Assembly: GCA_035048495.1 (NCBI GenBank)
Contig: CM068546.1
Coordinates: 16,436,435-16,500,434, forward strand
Length of the DNA: 64,000 nucleotides
Direction of reading: 5' to 3'
Origin: Euptelea pleiosperma
Taxonomy: Eukaryota > Streptophyta > Magnoliopsida > Ranunculales > Eupteleaceae
Part shown: positions 42,908 to 54,213 of the stretch, one piece after another
Position numbering within the stretch: the first letter of the stretch is position 1
Layout of the letters: every line of letters starts with the position of its first letter
Program-made: the position numbers and the translations under genes
Notes under the pieces: generated by a model
Told to the model about the DNA's origin: nothing
The model's database searches: none
What the model saw: the letters and a program-made list of their open reading frames with translations, nothing else

Positions 42908-45146
42908 TGATATTCGCTCAAAAGTGCTTATTTTAAGCAATTATCCTGTTAGCGTTATTGCGTTCTCCTACATAAGATGCTCTATTTATCTACTTTTCTA
43001 CGTAATAGTCTCTTCTGTTGAGTAGAACACACTTTTCTGGACGAAATGGTATATTTGCATGCATTAAACACATTTTCGGAAGTCTAGATATGAAGTCATT
43101 CTGATAGAGTCTCATTACGCGCTTCTTCTGTCGCAGGAAACCCCGATGGGACGATTCTCGAGACTTGTGGGCCCAAATCGATCATGAAAGCCCATTATCA
43201 AAGCTTAAAGAGCCCACATGCTATGACTAGAAGATATGGGCCAAATATGGGCTGAATAAGAGGACCAAAAAGCTGGCCCGAAGAACGAAGAGAGTAGGAG
43301 AGCCAATGACCAAGAGACGGACCAAAGCGTTTAAAGCCACATGAGTCAGCAAAGAATGATGGTCGACTCTACTGGAGAAGCGTGAGGATGGTCACAGTGA
43401 AGACCAGGGTTCCAGACCCTCCGCCAGTGCTTTTCTCTCTATTTTCTGATACTTTCTCTCTCATCTCTCCTTATTCTCTCTCTCTCTTCATCTCTCGGTC
43501 CTCGAATCTACTGACCTAACCCCAGAACTCCTGTCCATCGGCTCTATCTCATCTCCCTTAGCTTTCTGACCGTTGGATCTTCCATCGGATCGTTGGATCT
43601 TCAATCGGACCGTTGGATCTCTCTAGATCCGTCGATCTACCAATCTGGGTCCCAATCAAGTCACCATCCATCCGATCGCCATCAGACTGTCTGTCACATC
43701 ATCTTGTGAGACGATGGACATCATCAATCCATGTGGGCCAGTAGCCAGGCCCATCATCATCGACCCGCTGTCCGACCAGTTAGTGGACCCCGTGATTTCC
43801 AAATAATTCTAATTAAATTTAAAAAAAATGGAGGGTCCACTAAATGGGGAGACTCCTCATAGAAAAGTAGTGTTTTACTTAAAAAAAAAAAAAAAAAATT
43901 ATTTTTCTTATTTTTTTTATTTTCAAAAATCCCCTATTTCCTGGAAATAGGGAAGCTTTAAAAGGGGAGAAGAGAGGGTTCGAAACCCTAATCTCCAAAC
44001 CCCTCTCCTCCTCTCCTTCCCCCAACGGCTTCTCCTTCTTCCCCTTCTCCTTCTTTCCCTCTCTTTTGGCCGGAGTCTCACCTTCTTCTTCATCTTCTTC
44101 ACGTTTTCACCGGGCTGCAACTCCGGCCATCAACAACGTCTTCCTCTCCGGTTCACTCACCGGGTCTGTGCACCTACAACCTTCACCAAATCAGCAAGAA
44201 ACCAGCACATCCCAACGGACAGATCTTCATCACGTGCTGCCCTTCTCCATCGGGTTGCTCATCACAATCTCCATTGACGGAGCTCCGGTGATCTGCAAAT
44301 TCTGATCTTTTTCACGGATCTCCACCGGACTGGATCTCTCCCGTGCGCACCATATTTGTGCTTCAACCTGCAACGCTGGTAAGTGATTCTCCTCTTCTTC
44401 TCTTATTTCTTCATCCTTACCGGAGTTGCAGGTTTGCAACTTCGGTAACCTTTTGGACTGCACCACCTCCACGTCCTCTTCTTTGCCGCTCATTCCTCCA
44501 CCAAGCGTACCTGCAACTTCCATAGGAAGTCCAGCAATGTTCCATAGGAAGTTTGCTGGACCTGCAAACTTCGGCTAGCAGCTCTACGGCTTCCCCCCGT
44601 GCCATCCACGCTACTGCACATCCCCAGGCTGATCGCCTTTTTGCACCGCCGACTCCGTTCGGTGAATGCAAGAGGGTGAGTTTTTCTCTCACCTCTACCT
44701 TGTCGACCGGTAAACGACCGAGGTGTGAAAAATCTCTCTCTACCTTCTTCCTCTCTCTCTAAAATCTCTTTTTACATGCTTTCTTACATGCTTTCTAGAA
44801 TAGATTTACCGCTTTATTTATTTCTGTCATTTATTTCATGTAAGCAACATTTTGATTAATGCAATTTGATTTCGATAATTTTAGTCTTCTCTGGATCTTA
44901 TTTGGATGTGTTTTAAATCGACTCGCCCTTCTCATCTCTTCCATCATTCTCCTTTTTCTCTTGTATATTATCTGTCATTTTATGTTCTTATTCGCGCTAA
45001 TCTGACTAATCCCGAGTGCGGATCGACATCCGACACGAATCCCTATGCAAAATTACCCATTTCACAGGTTAAATGTCTCGGATCAATTAAAAATATGTTG
45101 AAGTTAGGGTTTCCGTAACCAACGACTCGGAAAAACCCAACTTTCA
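42908..45146 (+). mobile_element. Solo LTR 3 of family A, plus strand
   Basis: The LTR runs from TGATATTCGCTC to CCAACTTTCA (2239 bp), flanked by CTGAG (42903-42907 and 45147-45151). It is the only solo LTR in opposite orientation to A-host. It has palindrome 43932-43952 (arms separated by one base), AGCTTTAAAAG, dyad GGGTT-CGA-AACCC (43976-43988), a poly(A) spacer (about 43880-43898), and AACGG repeats 43567-43618. Small frames inside it are not supported as genes. Confidence 0.94.
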
Positions 45147-46590
45147 CTGAGGTACCAATTCGCGACTCGAGCTCATCGGGGCAGTATAGTTATAGGCGGA
45201 AGAATTAGTTAGGACAATCTGTTGGTTCTGAAAGTTCTGGGGAACTCTTTGCTGATTCTGAAATGTGCTCTGTTGTCCAGAGTATTGACCCTGTTGGAAC
45301 TGCTGGTTCTGAGTAGATGGGTACTGATTCTGCTGATATTGTCCCTGATTGAATTGCCTATTGGGTTGATTGAACCTAGGAGGATACAAGCCCTGAGGTT
45401 GACGTGGAGGTTGAGCTTGTGGTTGAGTAGACTGAGGCCTCCAAGAGAAGTTAGGGTGGTTTCTCGTGTCCGGATGATAAGATTGACTATACGAGTTCTG
45501 AGTGGGTGGTTTGTATGTGCTGAAAAGCACAAACTTCTTCCTGAAGAGGATTAGACCATCCTTCATTCAAAGGACAATGCTCAGTAGTATGGGAGGGTTG
45601 CAGACAGAGGGTGCAGGATTCCATAGGGCTCTCGTGTCCCACATGCATGACTAGGGTAGATTGTTGAGTAGGCTTTTGTACTGACACAGCCAGTGCCGAG
45701 ACTGACTTGCTCAACTCTTGAATGACAGATCGAAGCTCAGTATCAGCTGTAGCATCATGTCCCTTGGTTGTCCTTTGGACCGAAGTGGTTCGACTAAACT
45801 CTGAGTCAGTCGTCCAATGTTGAGAGTTTTCTCCTAACTCTCCCAAGAATTTGTATGCATCGGTCGGAGTTTGGTGCAGGAATTTTCCTTGGCACATTGA
45901 CTCTACCATGGTCCGGGAGTCATCAGTAAGTCCCTTGTAGAAGACGTGGACAAGATTGCCCTTGTCGATGCTATGGTGGGGGCACTTAGTCAGGTAGTCT
46001 TGGAATCTATCCCACGCTTCGAAAAATTTCTCATCGGATTTCTATCGAAAGTCCTGGATGAGTTGTTTCATTTGGTTGGTCCGAGTCATGGGGTAGAATT
46101 TAGACATGAATTTGCCCACCAACTCTTTCCAACTGCTGATTGAATCAGCGGGTAAGGAATAAAGCCAATCTGAGGCTCGGTCTTTGAGCGAGAATGGGAA
46201 AACTCGCAGACGCACATTGTCATCATCGAGGTTCTGATTCTTGAAAAGTAGGATGACATGTTGGAATTCCCTAATATGGGAATATGGGTCTTCTCTTGGG
46301 AGACCACGAAAGGTTGGCAGCATTTGGATCGTCTGTGGCCTGATCTCGAACTGTACCACCGTAGTAGGTGGGAGAACAATGCAAGTAGGCGGATTGGCAG
46401 AGATAGGAGCGAACGTCTCGATAAGAGGTCGTTCGACTGCCATGACTACAAAGGTAGTAGTACTGGGGGAGGCGGGTAGGGAAAGAGATGGGGAAGAATT
46501 CAGTGGAGGATCCACTGTAGGGACGTGATTCTCAGATCGAATCAAGCGCTTGTTCGGAAGATTCCAAACGGGCATACGCGAATGAGGCAA
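45147..46590 (-). pseudogene. gag: A-host gag, N-terminal two thirds, frameshifted and with a stop
   Basis: It matches residues 1-485 of the intact polyprotein: start [10 protein letters not shown], gag core, zinc knuckle [14 protein letters not shown] and Asn/Gln-rich tail ending [13 protein letters not shown] at 46042-46044 replaces the CAG after QDFR (C-to-T). One extra A in the run near 45523-45527 shifts the frame just after EEVCAF. Solo LTR 3 interrupts it at 45146. It cannot give a functional Gag. Confidence 0.92.
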
Positions 46591-48277
46591 GCTCTATACT
46601 TGGCAAAAAGTTGCCAGAGAGGAACACTATCCTAAATGATGCACACCAAGCACAGATAATCCTATTCTAAGCAATCAGGATATATTTTAGGAATTATCTT
46701 TGTTAGTTTTGGGGCTAGAGTAGATTATGACAGTGGGCGGACCACTGGTTTATCTTTTAACCGCCGGACTAACTGTTTTGCACTCAGAGGTTCTCACCAG
46801 GCTACACTCTTCAAAGCGAATCCTTTAGTACTAACTCTAGTTAACAACAAGGCAATCCGAAGCCTAAACAGACGTGCGGCACAATGGTTGACTTAAGTAC
46901 GTCCCAGACTAACCGGATTGGTCAAGTGGATAAGAAGAGTGTTCCCTCAGGTTAAGCTAGGGTTGATGCGTGTTCCTAGTCCACATGCAACTAACCGCCG
47001 AATAGTCCAAGATGCCACGTCGAGCTCAGTGTACTTGAGTAGCAGGGACTTATGGGTGTGTTAGACAACAGGGACCCGCGCTCGTGGTCTTATTTCGATT
47101 GGATGTTAAGCGGGTTCGCTTTGCGTGGATTTTTCCTCGAACACCGGGCTAATTGGCTCTACTTCTTGATTCTTTTTAATTAAATGGAGCCTTGGGATCA
47201 AATCAGATGGAATGATGAGGTGGGTGATGAAATCCCACCAGTTTCAATTTGGAGCTGGGTCTGCTCTCTTAGAGTTGATTGATTAACGGCCACGCCACGC
47301 AAGTCGAATAAGTTGTTGCTAGAAAACAAATAGACATGCGGCAATGATTCACCCAAATTACTCTGTATCGCACTCAAGGCGAGGATAGGGACATACCTCC
47401 CGTGGGCCACGCCACGGGGTCGCCTCCGTGGGTTAGGGAGGGGTATCCTAATGGGCTTGGGCCCGACTCCACCTCTTTGAGCTTTCGCTCCCTACCCACA
47501 CTGGAGCGTGTTTCTGCAGAAACAGTTAGATCGCACGGTCTAGGTATGCGGGATTCTATTTGGAAGATCCTTGCCTTTTTAGGGTTCACAGAACAAGCAC
47601 TGTATTTAGGCAAGTTTTTTGAATTAGTTTCCAAGTTCGAGATGGGTTAAAATTTAGGAATTCCCAGATTGGAAAATACCTAGATTGGAAAGTTTCCCGA
47701 ACTGTGGAGATCTTCCAAGAAAGATTTGATTGCGAGATCCCTTACAATTATGGGAAATTTCCCAAAATTGAATTTCTGCTAGATTTGGGATGTTTCCTTT
47801 TTGCAGACTTTTCCAAATTCGGAAGATTTCTAAAGATAGAAATTCTTCTAAAGAGGAAACTTCTAAGAGGGGAAACCCTAATTAAGCAGAGTTTCAAGAT
47901 TTTGGAATCTTTCCAAAAATCGCAAATCCTTGATTGGTGATTTCTAAAAATCTGCAGAATATGAAACCCTAATTTTTTTGAATTTTTTATTTTTTATTTT
48001 TTTGGTAATTTCCACTTAATCTAGGGTTTCTAAAAAACCCTAGAATAAGATCTAGCAGTTATTTGGAAAGCAGTAAAATTCCTAAATTATTACAACTTTG
48101 CACTCGGCCTTCCGAGGCATTAAAAATAGTAATTTAACAAAAAATGCTAAAAATAACTAAAAATGAAAAATAGAAAGTTTCCCGAAAAGGTCAGGCTGTC
48201 CAAATTGAGCAGCTTTTCGCTTCAGCAACTTTCCAATTCCGTCTTTACGTCCTTTTTCGCAGTCCCGAACACCCGAG
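46591..48277 (-). other. A-host 5' leader
   Basis: Collinear with the A-full leader. The hairpin CAGTGG/CCACTG at 46731-46747 is intact; the conserved block (about 46854-46901) has two transitions. The GAAA tetraloop hairpin is present near 47480-47491, and the 24-bp palindrome (47746-47769) has one mismatched pair. No gene seen. Confidence 0.78.
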
Positions 48278-48291
48278 CGGCAGCGGCGCTA
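48278..48291 (-). other. Primer-binding site of A-host, mutated
   Basis: Element strand TAGCGCCGCTGCCG: the second base, which should pair with the tRNA 3' CCA, has changed G to A. Position is 2 nt from the 5' LTR. Confidence 0.8.
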
Positions 48292-48293
48292 TT

Positions 48294-50792
48294 TGAAAGT
48301 AGGGTTTTTCTGTCGTTGAGAGAACGACCCTAACTTCAACACATTTGTAAATTGATCCGATTCTTAAATCCTACAAAATTTTAGATCTGTATAGGGATTC
48401 GTGTCGGATGTCGATCCGCACTCGGGATTAGTCGGATTAGCGCTAATTCAGAACATGAACTGACGGAATTTATCAGAAATTGCTAAAATTAAAAGGATGG
48501 AAGGGTGATGATGGTGGGATGGATTAAAACTTGATTGATTTTATTTCTTTTCTTTTAAAGCTATTGATATCCTAGAAATTATGAATTAAACTAATACAAA
48601 TAAAGAGAACGAAGAGCACTAAAGAAAATCCATTATAGTGAAGCAAATAAAATTTATTGAATCCAAACAAGTCCTTACAATACTCAAACAAAATATCAAA
48701 CAAATACTGACAATTCGAAAGAACTAACAATTATCCTAGAGAGAGAGAGAGGGTTATAGAGAGAGAAAGTTAGAGAGAAGAAAAGAACTAGAGATAGAAA
48801 GAAGGGACATTTCTAGAGAGAGAAAATAGGTTGAGATTTGAAGAAAAGACTTACCATGAGAGGAGAGCTTCTCACCTTACCTTGGAAAATGGAGAAGATG
48901 CATGGAAGAGGAAAGATCCAACATCTTGGGGTTGCTGGATCGAGTGGCGCACAAGCAGTAATGATGGAGGGTTAGCTTGGGAGCACGTTGGTGCAGCAAT
49001 GGAGGGAGCAACATGTGGAGACGGTGTGCTGGTTGGAGAAGAACCTGTGGAGGAGTGCGCAGGTGCACTAACAGGTGGTGCGTGGTTCTAGAGCTGCAAC
49101 TTGCTGGTCCTAAAAGGAGAGGACGTTGCAGATTTGCAACGTGGTGTGCACAACAGAAAGGAGGGCGGAGTGCAGGCGGAGGTGGTGTTGATGGCGACGT
49201 GGAGCTCGTTCAAGTGGAGAGAAGAAGGTTGCAGGTGGGTATTGCCGGAGTTGCTGTTCGCAACAGCAACAGGGAGGTGGTCGTGGAGACAGGCGTAGCA
49301 GGTGGAGAAGGAGGGGGCGTTGCCGGAGAGAAGAGGAGGCGCTGTTGCAGGCGGAGGAGACGGAGGCGAACCAGTCCGGTGGGCTGGGTGGTGCGGTTTT
49401 GACAGCAAGCAGTTGCACACGCTGGTGATGGCTGAGGACGGTGGACCTCCAAAAGAGATCGTGGAGGACGCTGGGGAGGTGAGCAAGGGGTTGGGCAGTG
49501 GCTGGAAGAGGAGAAAAACGTGAAGAAGACGAGGTGGCCGGAGTTCTGCAACTCCGGCCGGTAAAAGAAGAAGAAGAAGAAGAAGAAGAGAAGAAGAAGA
49601 GAAAGAAGAAGAAAGAACGTAGGGGGGGTTTTTGGGAAGAGAAAGGAGAGGAAAGGAGGGGGATTAGGGTTCGAACGAACCCCTCTCCTTCTCCTTTTAA
49701 TGCTCCCTATTTCCATTAATGGAAATAGAGTATTTTATAATAAAAACATATATATTTTTTATTTTTTTATTTTTTTTTTATTTTTATTTTTTTTTATTTT
49801 TATTTTTTTTTTAAGTAAAAATCTACTTTTCTATGGGGAATCTCCCCAATTAGTGGACCCCTCGTTTTTTTTTGAAATTTAATTAAAATTCTTTGGAAAT
49901 TCACGGGGTCCACTAACTGGTCGGACAGCGGGTCGATGATGATGGGCCCGGCTACTGGCCCACATGGATTGATGATGTCCATCGTCTCACAAGATGATGT
50001 GACAGACAGTCTGATGGCGATCGGATGGATGGTGACTTGATTGGGACCCAGATTGGTAGATCGACGGATCTAGAGAGATCCAACGGTCCGATTGAAGATC
50101 CAACGGTCCGATGGAAGATCCAAGGGTCAGAAAGCTAAGGGAGATGAGATAGAGCCGATGGGCAGGAGTTCTGGGGTTAGGTCAGTAGATTCGAGGACCG
50201 AGAGATGAAGAGAGAGAGAGAATAAGGAGAGATGAGAGAGAAAGTATTAGAAAATAGAGAGAAAAGCACTGGCGGAGGGTCTGGAACCCTGGTCTTCACT
50301 GTGACCATCCTCACGCTTCTCCAGTAGAGTAGACTATCATTCTTTGCTGACTCATATGGCTTTAAACGCTTTGGTCCGTCTCTTGGTCATTGGCTCTCCT
50401 GCTTTCTCCGTTCTTTGGGTCGGCTTTTTTTTTTGTCCTCTTATTCAGCTCATATTTGGCCAATATCTTCTAGTCATAGCATGTGGGCTCTTTAAGCTTT
50501 GATAATGGGCTTTCCTGATCGATGTGGGCTTGCAAGTCTCGAGAATTGTCCCATCGGGGTTTCCTGCGACAGAAGAAGCGCGTAATGAGACTCTATCAGA
50601 ATGACTACATGTCTAGACTTTCGAAAATGTGTTTAATACATGCAAATATACCATTTCGTCCAGAAAAGTGTGTTCTACGCAACACAAGAGACTCTTACGT
50701 AGAAAAGTAGATAAATAGAGTATTTTACGTAGGAGAATGCAATAACGCTAAAAGGATAATTGCTTAAAATAAGCACTTTTGAGCGAATATCA
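48294..50792 (-). repeat. A-host 5' LTR (about 2.5 kb)
   Basis: From TGAAAGTAGGG to GAGCGAATATCA. Dyad 49667-49682 is intact, palindrome 49705-49730 has one mutated base, and the TATA-like box is degraded (TTTTAATG). Of three AACGG units (50079-50129) the last is mutated to AAGGG. An irregular ATTTT-rich spacer covers about 49740-49813. It is followed by AGCAT (50793-50797), the probable right TSD. The decay of promoter features fits an old copy. Confidence 0.93.
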
Positions 50793-51245
50793 AGCATCCC
50801 TTTCCCTCTCTTCTTTTTCTCTCTCTCTCTAAATCATTTCTTAATGCTTTCTAGTTAATTTATTTAGTTGTTATTTGTATTGGCAAACAATTTAGAAAGC
50901 ATTGTAAGTTAAGTATAATTCAATAAATAACTAGATTTTTATGTTTGAATTCTTCTATAAGTGCATTTATTTTCATTTATTTTTCGAGTAGTTTAATATA
51001 GATAATGTCTCCAAGAGTATGTTTAAATCCAATCCATCATTCTCACCCTCTCCAGCATGTTTCGAGCACTTCCCAAGGTCAGAAGTTCTGATAAATTGCT
51101 AATCCCTAATCCCGAGTGCGGATCGACATCCGACACTTCCCACTGTGCAAAGAATCGTTTAATTTTGTAGGAAATCTCGGATAATTACAAATTGTGTTGA
51201 ATCAAGGGTTTCCGTAACCAACGACGCGGAAAATACCTATTTTCA
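50793..51245 (+). mobile_element. Plus-strand family A LTR remnant (3' part), target of A-host
   Basis: It starts within LTR sequence (CT-rich, then A/T-rich) and ends with the usual plus-strand LTR 3' end: GAGTGCGGATCGACATCCG, then TTTCCGTAACCAACGACGCGG, to TTTTCA. The missing 5' part should lie left of base 1, on the other side of A-host. This makes it the oldest layer of the left nest. Confidence 0.8.
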
Positions 51246-51285
51246 CAGGACAGCAATGTCTGCTCCTCTATTGTTGCTCTTCTAA
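51246..51285. other. 40-bp unassigned spacer
   Basis: A short sequence between the end of one plus-strand LTR and the start of another. It is not a primer-binding site, and I could not match it to any element part in this window. It may be remaining target DNA. Confidence 0.4.
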
Positions 51286-51416
51286 TGATATTCGCTCAAA
51301 AGTGCTTATTTTAAGCAATTATCCTTTTAGCGTTATCGCACTCTCCTACGTAAAATGCTCTATTTATCTACTTTTCTACGTAAGAGTCTCTTCTGTTTCG
51401 TAGAACACACTTTTCT
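51286..51416 (+). mobile_element. Plus-strand LTR stub (first 131 bp only)
   Basis: It begins TGATATTCGCTCAAAAGTGC, as all family A LTRs do, and follows the LTR consensus to CACACTTTTCT, then changes abruptly into gag sequence. The rest of the LTR, PBS, leader and N-terminal gag are missing, which implies a single deletion from LTR into gag. Confidence 0.85.
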
Positions 51417-51420
51417 ATTT

Positions 51421-52046
51421 CATTCAAGAGTTGAGCAAGTCAGTCTCGGCACTGGCTGTGTCTGTACAAAAGCCTACTCAACAATCTACTCCAGTCATGC
51501 ATGTGGGACATGAGAGCCCCATGGAATCCTGCACCCTTTGTCTGCAACCCTCCCATACTACTGAGCATTGTCCTTTGAATGAAGGATGGTCCAATCCTCT
51601 TCAGGAAGAAGTTTGTGCTTTCAGCACATACAAACCACCCACTTAGAACTCGTATAGTCAATCTTATCATCCTGACACGAGAAACCACCCTAACTTCTCT
51701 TGAAGGCCTCAGTCTACTCAACCACAAGCTCAACCTCTGCGTCAGCCTCAAGGCATGTATCCCCCTGGGTTCAATCAACCCAATAGGCAATTCAATCAGG
51801 GACAATACCAGCAGGTCAGTACCCATCTACTCAAAACCAGCAGTTCCAACAGGGTCAATACTCTGGACAACCGAGCACATTTCAGAATCAGCAAAGAGTC
51901 CCACAGACATTTCAGAACCAACCGATTGTCCTCACTACTTCTCCATCCGACAACTATAATGCCCCGATGAGCTCTAGTTGAGAATTGGTGCCTCAGCTCC
52001 TGTTAGCTGCCCCCCAGTAGTCAGTCCCCAAATCCGGTATCGAGGA
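51421..52046 (+). pseudogene. gag: Decayed family A gag fragment, plus strand
   Basis: It matches gag from about residue 288: [14 protein letters not shown], the zinc knuckle [14 protein letters not shown], then the Asn/Gln-rich tail and GIED. Stops replace CAG after KPPT (TAG), TGG in FSWRP (TGA) and CGA in SSSREL (TGA), and indels shift the frame in the tail. It is cut at 52046 by a minus-strand LTR. Confidence 0.9.
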
Positions 52047-54213
52047 TGAAAGTAGGATTATTCCGCGTCGTTGGTTACGGAAACCCTAACTTCAACACAT
52101 TTTTAATTGATTCAAAACTTTTAACCTGTAGAATGAGTAATTTTGCACAGTGGCTTGTGTCGGATGTCGATCTGCACTCGGGATTAGTCAGATTAGCGTG
52201 AATAAGAACATACAATGACAGATAATATACAAGAGAAACGTGGAAGGATGAGAATGGCGAGTCGAGATTAAAAACAGATCCAAGAGATCCAGAAAATACT
52301 AAAATCATCAAAATCAAATTGCATTAATTAAACTGTTGCTTACATGAAATAAATGACAGAAATAAATAAAGCGGTAAATCTATTCTAGAAAGCATATAAG
52401 AAAGCATGTAAAGAGAACTTTTAGAGAGAGAGGAAGAAGGTAGAGAGATTTTTCACACCTCGGTCGTTTATCGGCCGACAAGGTAGAGGTGAGAGAAAAA
52501 CTCACCCTCTTGCATTCACCGAACGGAGTCGGCGGTGCAAAAAGGCGATCAGCCTGGGGATCTCTAAAGAGAAATTCACTTACCCTAGAAAGAGAAAATG
52601 AACCCTAGAAAGAGAAAATACCTTATGCGCACTTACCACGATTTGAGACCAAGATCGACCCAGTGAGTGGTTTGGCTTGGGTGATCGGCCAAGAATGAAG
52701 GTACCCAGCCCAAGAGAAGGTGGTTGGTTGTTGAGGTGGGTTGTTATAGGCCGTGCAAAGAGGCACACCTTGGGGAGGACGTTCGGTTTTGCATTAGGGA
52801 TGCACAACACGTTGTTGTCCTGTTAGTACACCGCTGGCCGAACCTGCTAAAGGGAGTTGCAGCAAAGAGAGGATGGACTGTCCTCACATTCTCGCTCAGT
52901 GGTTTGAAGTGGGATGTCGCCCATAGAAGGTGATGGTAGCAGTGTTTGGTATGAGCAGTGGGGGCTCGCTGTTGGCAGTCCGGTTGTGCATGGTGCCGGA
53001 GTTACTGATCACCGGACTGGTTGTTGTTGACGTGGGGACCTACAACTTGTGAAACAAATGTCTGAAACGGTGGGAGCAGAACCGTCCAGATCTGGGATGG
53101 GATTTTTAAGGCAAGAAGACGAGGGGCGGCAAGCTATGGAGGAGCACGTGCACAAGGAGCACCGGTTGTGGTGCAGGCCATGGGGATGCGATGGTGCAGG
53201 CGACGGTGGCGAGTTGCAGGTTGTCGGACTGGAGGAGCACAGAATCGCCAGCCCAGCAATGGAGGATGATGCTCCTCCTTCTTCCTCTTCTTTTTATCTT
53301 CCTCTTTTTCTTCTTATTTTTCTTTTTTTTTCTTTGAGAGGTCTTCCAATGGAGATCGTGGAACAGACCAGCAACTCCTAGTTGTAGGTCGTTAAGGGTT
53401 GGGATTTCTAACCTTACATGCATGTGGGTAGCAACGTTGGTGCGCACTATAGCAGCAATAACAGGTTCAGGCGGTCTTGATGGAGGCACTAGCAGGTGGA
53501 CGGTGGTTCAGTGGATGGAGACGCTGCAAGTAGCAGCAGATGCGCTTAGGAGATGGAGGGGTTATTCAGTCCGTTGGAGAGGGGACTGCCAGGCGTTGGA
53601 GATGAAGGTTTGCTAATGGCAGTCTGTTGGAGCGGCAGCAGGTGGTGATGGGGGGCAGCAAAGTGGAGGCTGCTGCTCCTTTGGAAGATGCTTGGAGATG
53701 AGGGGCGGCTTCCAGTTGTGGAACGTGGGGGAGAAGAAGGAGCGTAGGAGAAGGGAAGGGAAGAGAGAGACGGTGGTGCTGCAAGTGCTGCAGGCGGAGG
53801 CGTTGGGTTGCTGCCCAAGGAGAGGGGCAGATCGTGGTGGAGATGGGTGGTCTGAGGAAGATCCCCACGTCCAGCACGTTGGTGAAGAGGTGGCGCACCA
53901 GCGGAGAGCACAATGAGGCGGAACCAGTTTCGGTGGCGGACTGTTACAGCAGGCCGGAGTTGCAGACCTGCAACTCCGGCAAAATCTTGAGAAGATGAAA
54001 AAGAAGAAGAAGAGAAGAAGAAAAGGGGAAGAAGAGGAGGAGAAAGAAGAAGGGGAAAATGTGGGGGGAAAGAGAGGAGGAGAGGGGTTTGGAGATTAGG
54101 GTTTCGGACCATCTCTTCTCCCCTTTTAAAGCTTCCCTATTTCCTTTAAAGGAAATAGGGAATTTTTGAAAATAAAAAAAATAAGAAAAATAAATTTTTT
54201 TTTTTAAGTAAAA
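52047..54213 (-). mobile_element. Minus-strand family A LTR, interrupted
   Basis: It starts TGAAAGTAGG after GAGGA (52042-52046) and holds the downstream LTR half plus the promoter palindrome (54135-54160). It stops at 54213 in the spacer sequence AAGTAAAA, where another element begins. The rest should lie beyond 64000 if the second element is complete. The palindrome here is a perfect 26-mer with arm CCCTATTTCCTTT, while the dyad downstream of the TATA site is degraded. Confidence 0.85.

Larger units (their letters stand above)
1..50792 (-). mobile_element. A-host: Athila-type LTR retrotransposon, interrupted host element (3' LTR outside window)
   Basis: This is the element that carries all insertions between 1 and 50792. 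Its pieces are collinear with the intact copy at 26401-41310: 3' noncoding region, integrase, RNase H/RT, protease, gag, leader, primer-binding site and 5' LTR. Each interruption is an LTR or element bounded by a 5-bp target duplication, so the pieces join exactly once the insertions are removed. The right end is the terminus GAGCGAATATCA at 50792, followed by AGCAT, its presumed right TSD. The 3' LTR and the left TSD lie before base 1. The coding frame is broken by two C-to-T stops, one G-to-T stop, a +1 frameshift and a 21-bp in-frame insertion, so it is non-autonomous. Confidence 0.9.

Noticed and set aside
48721..48830. GAGAGA-rich stretches resembling a short tandem array or CRISPR-like pattern (also near 3121-3300, 19614-19760, 26811-26970 and 54620-54910)
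   Set aside because: Irregular GA-rich low-complexity sequence in LTR 3' parts; no regular repeat and spacer structure, and the context is eukaryotic.
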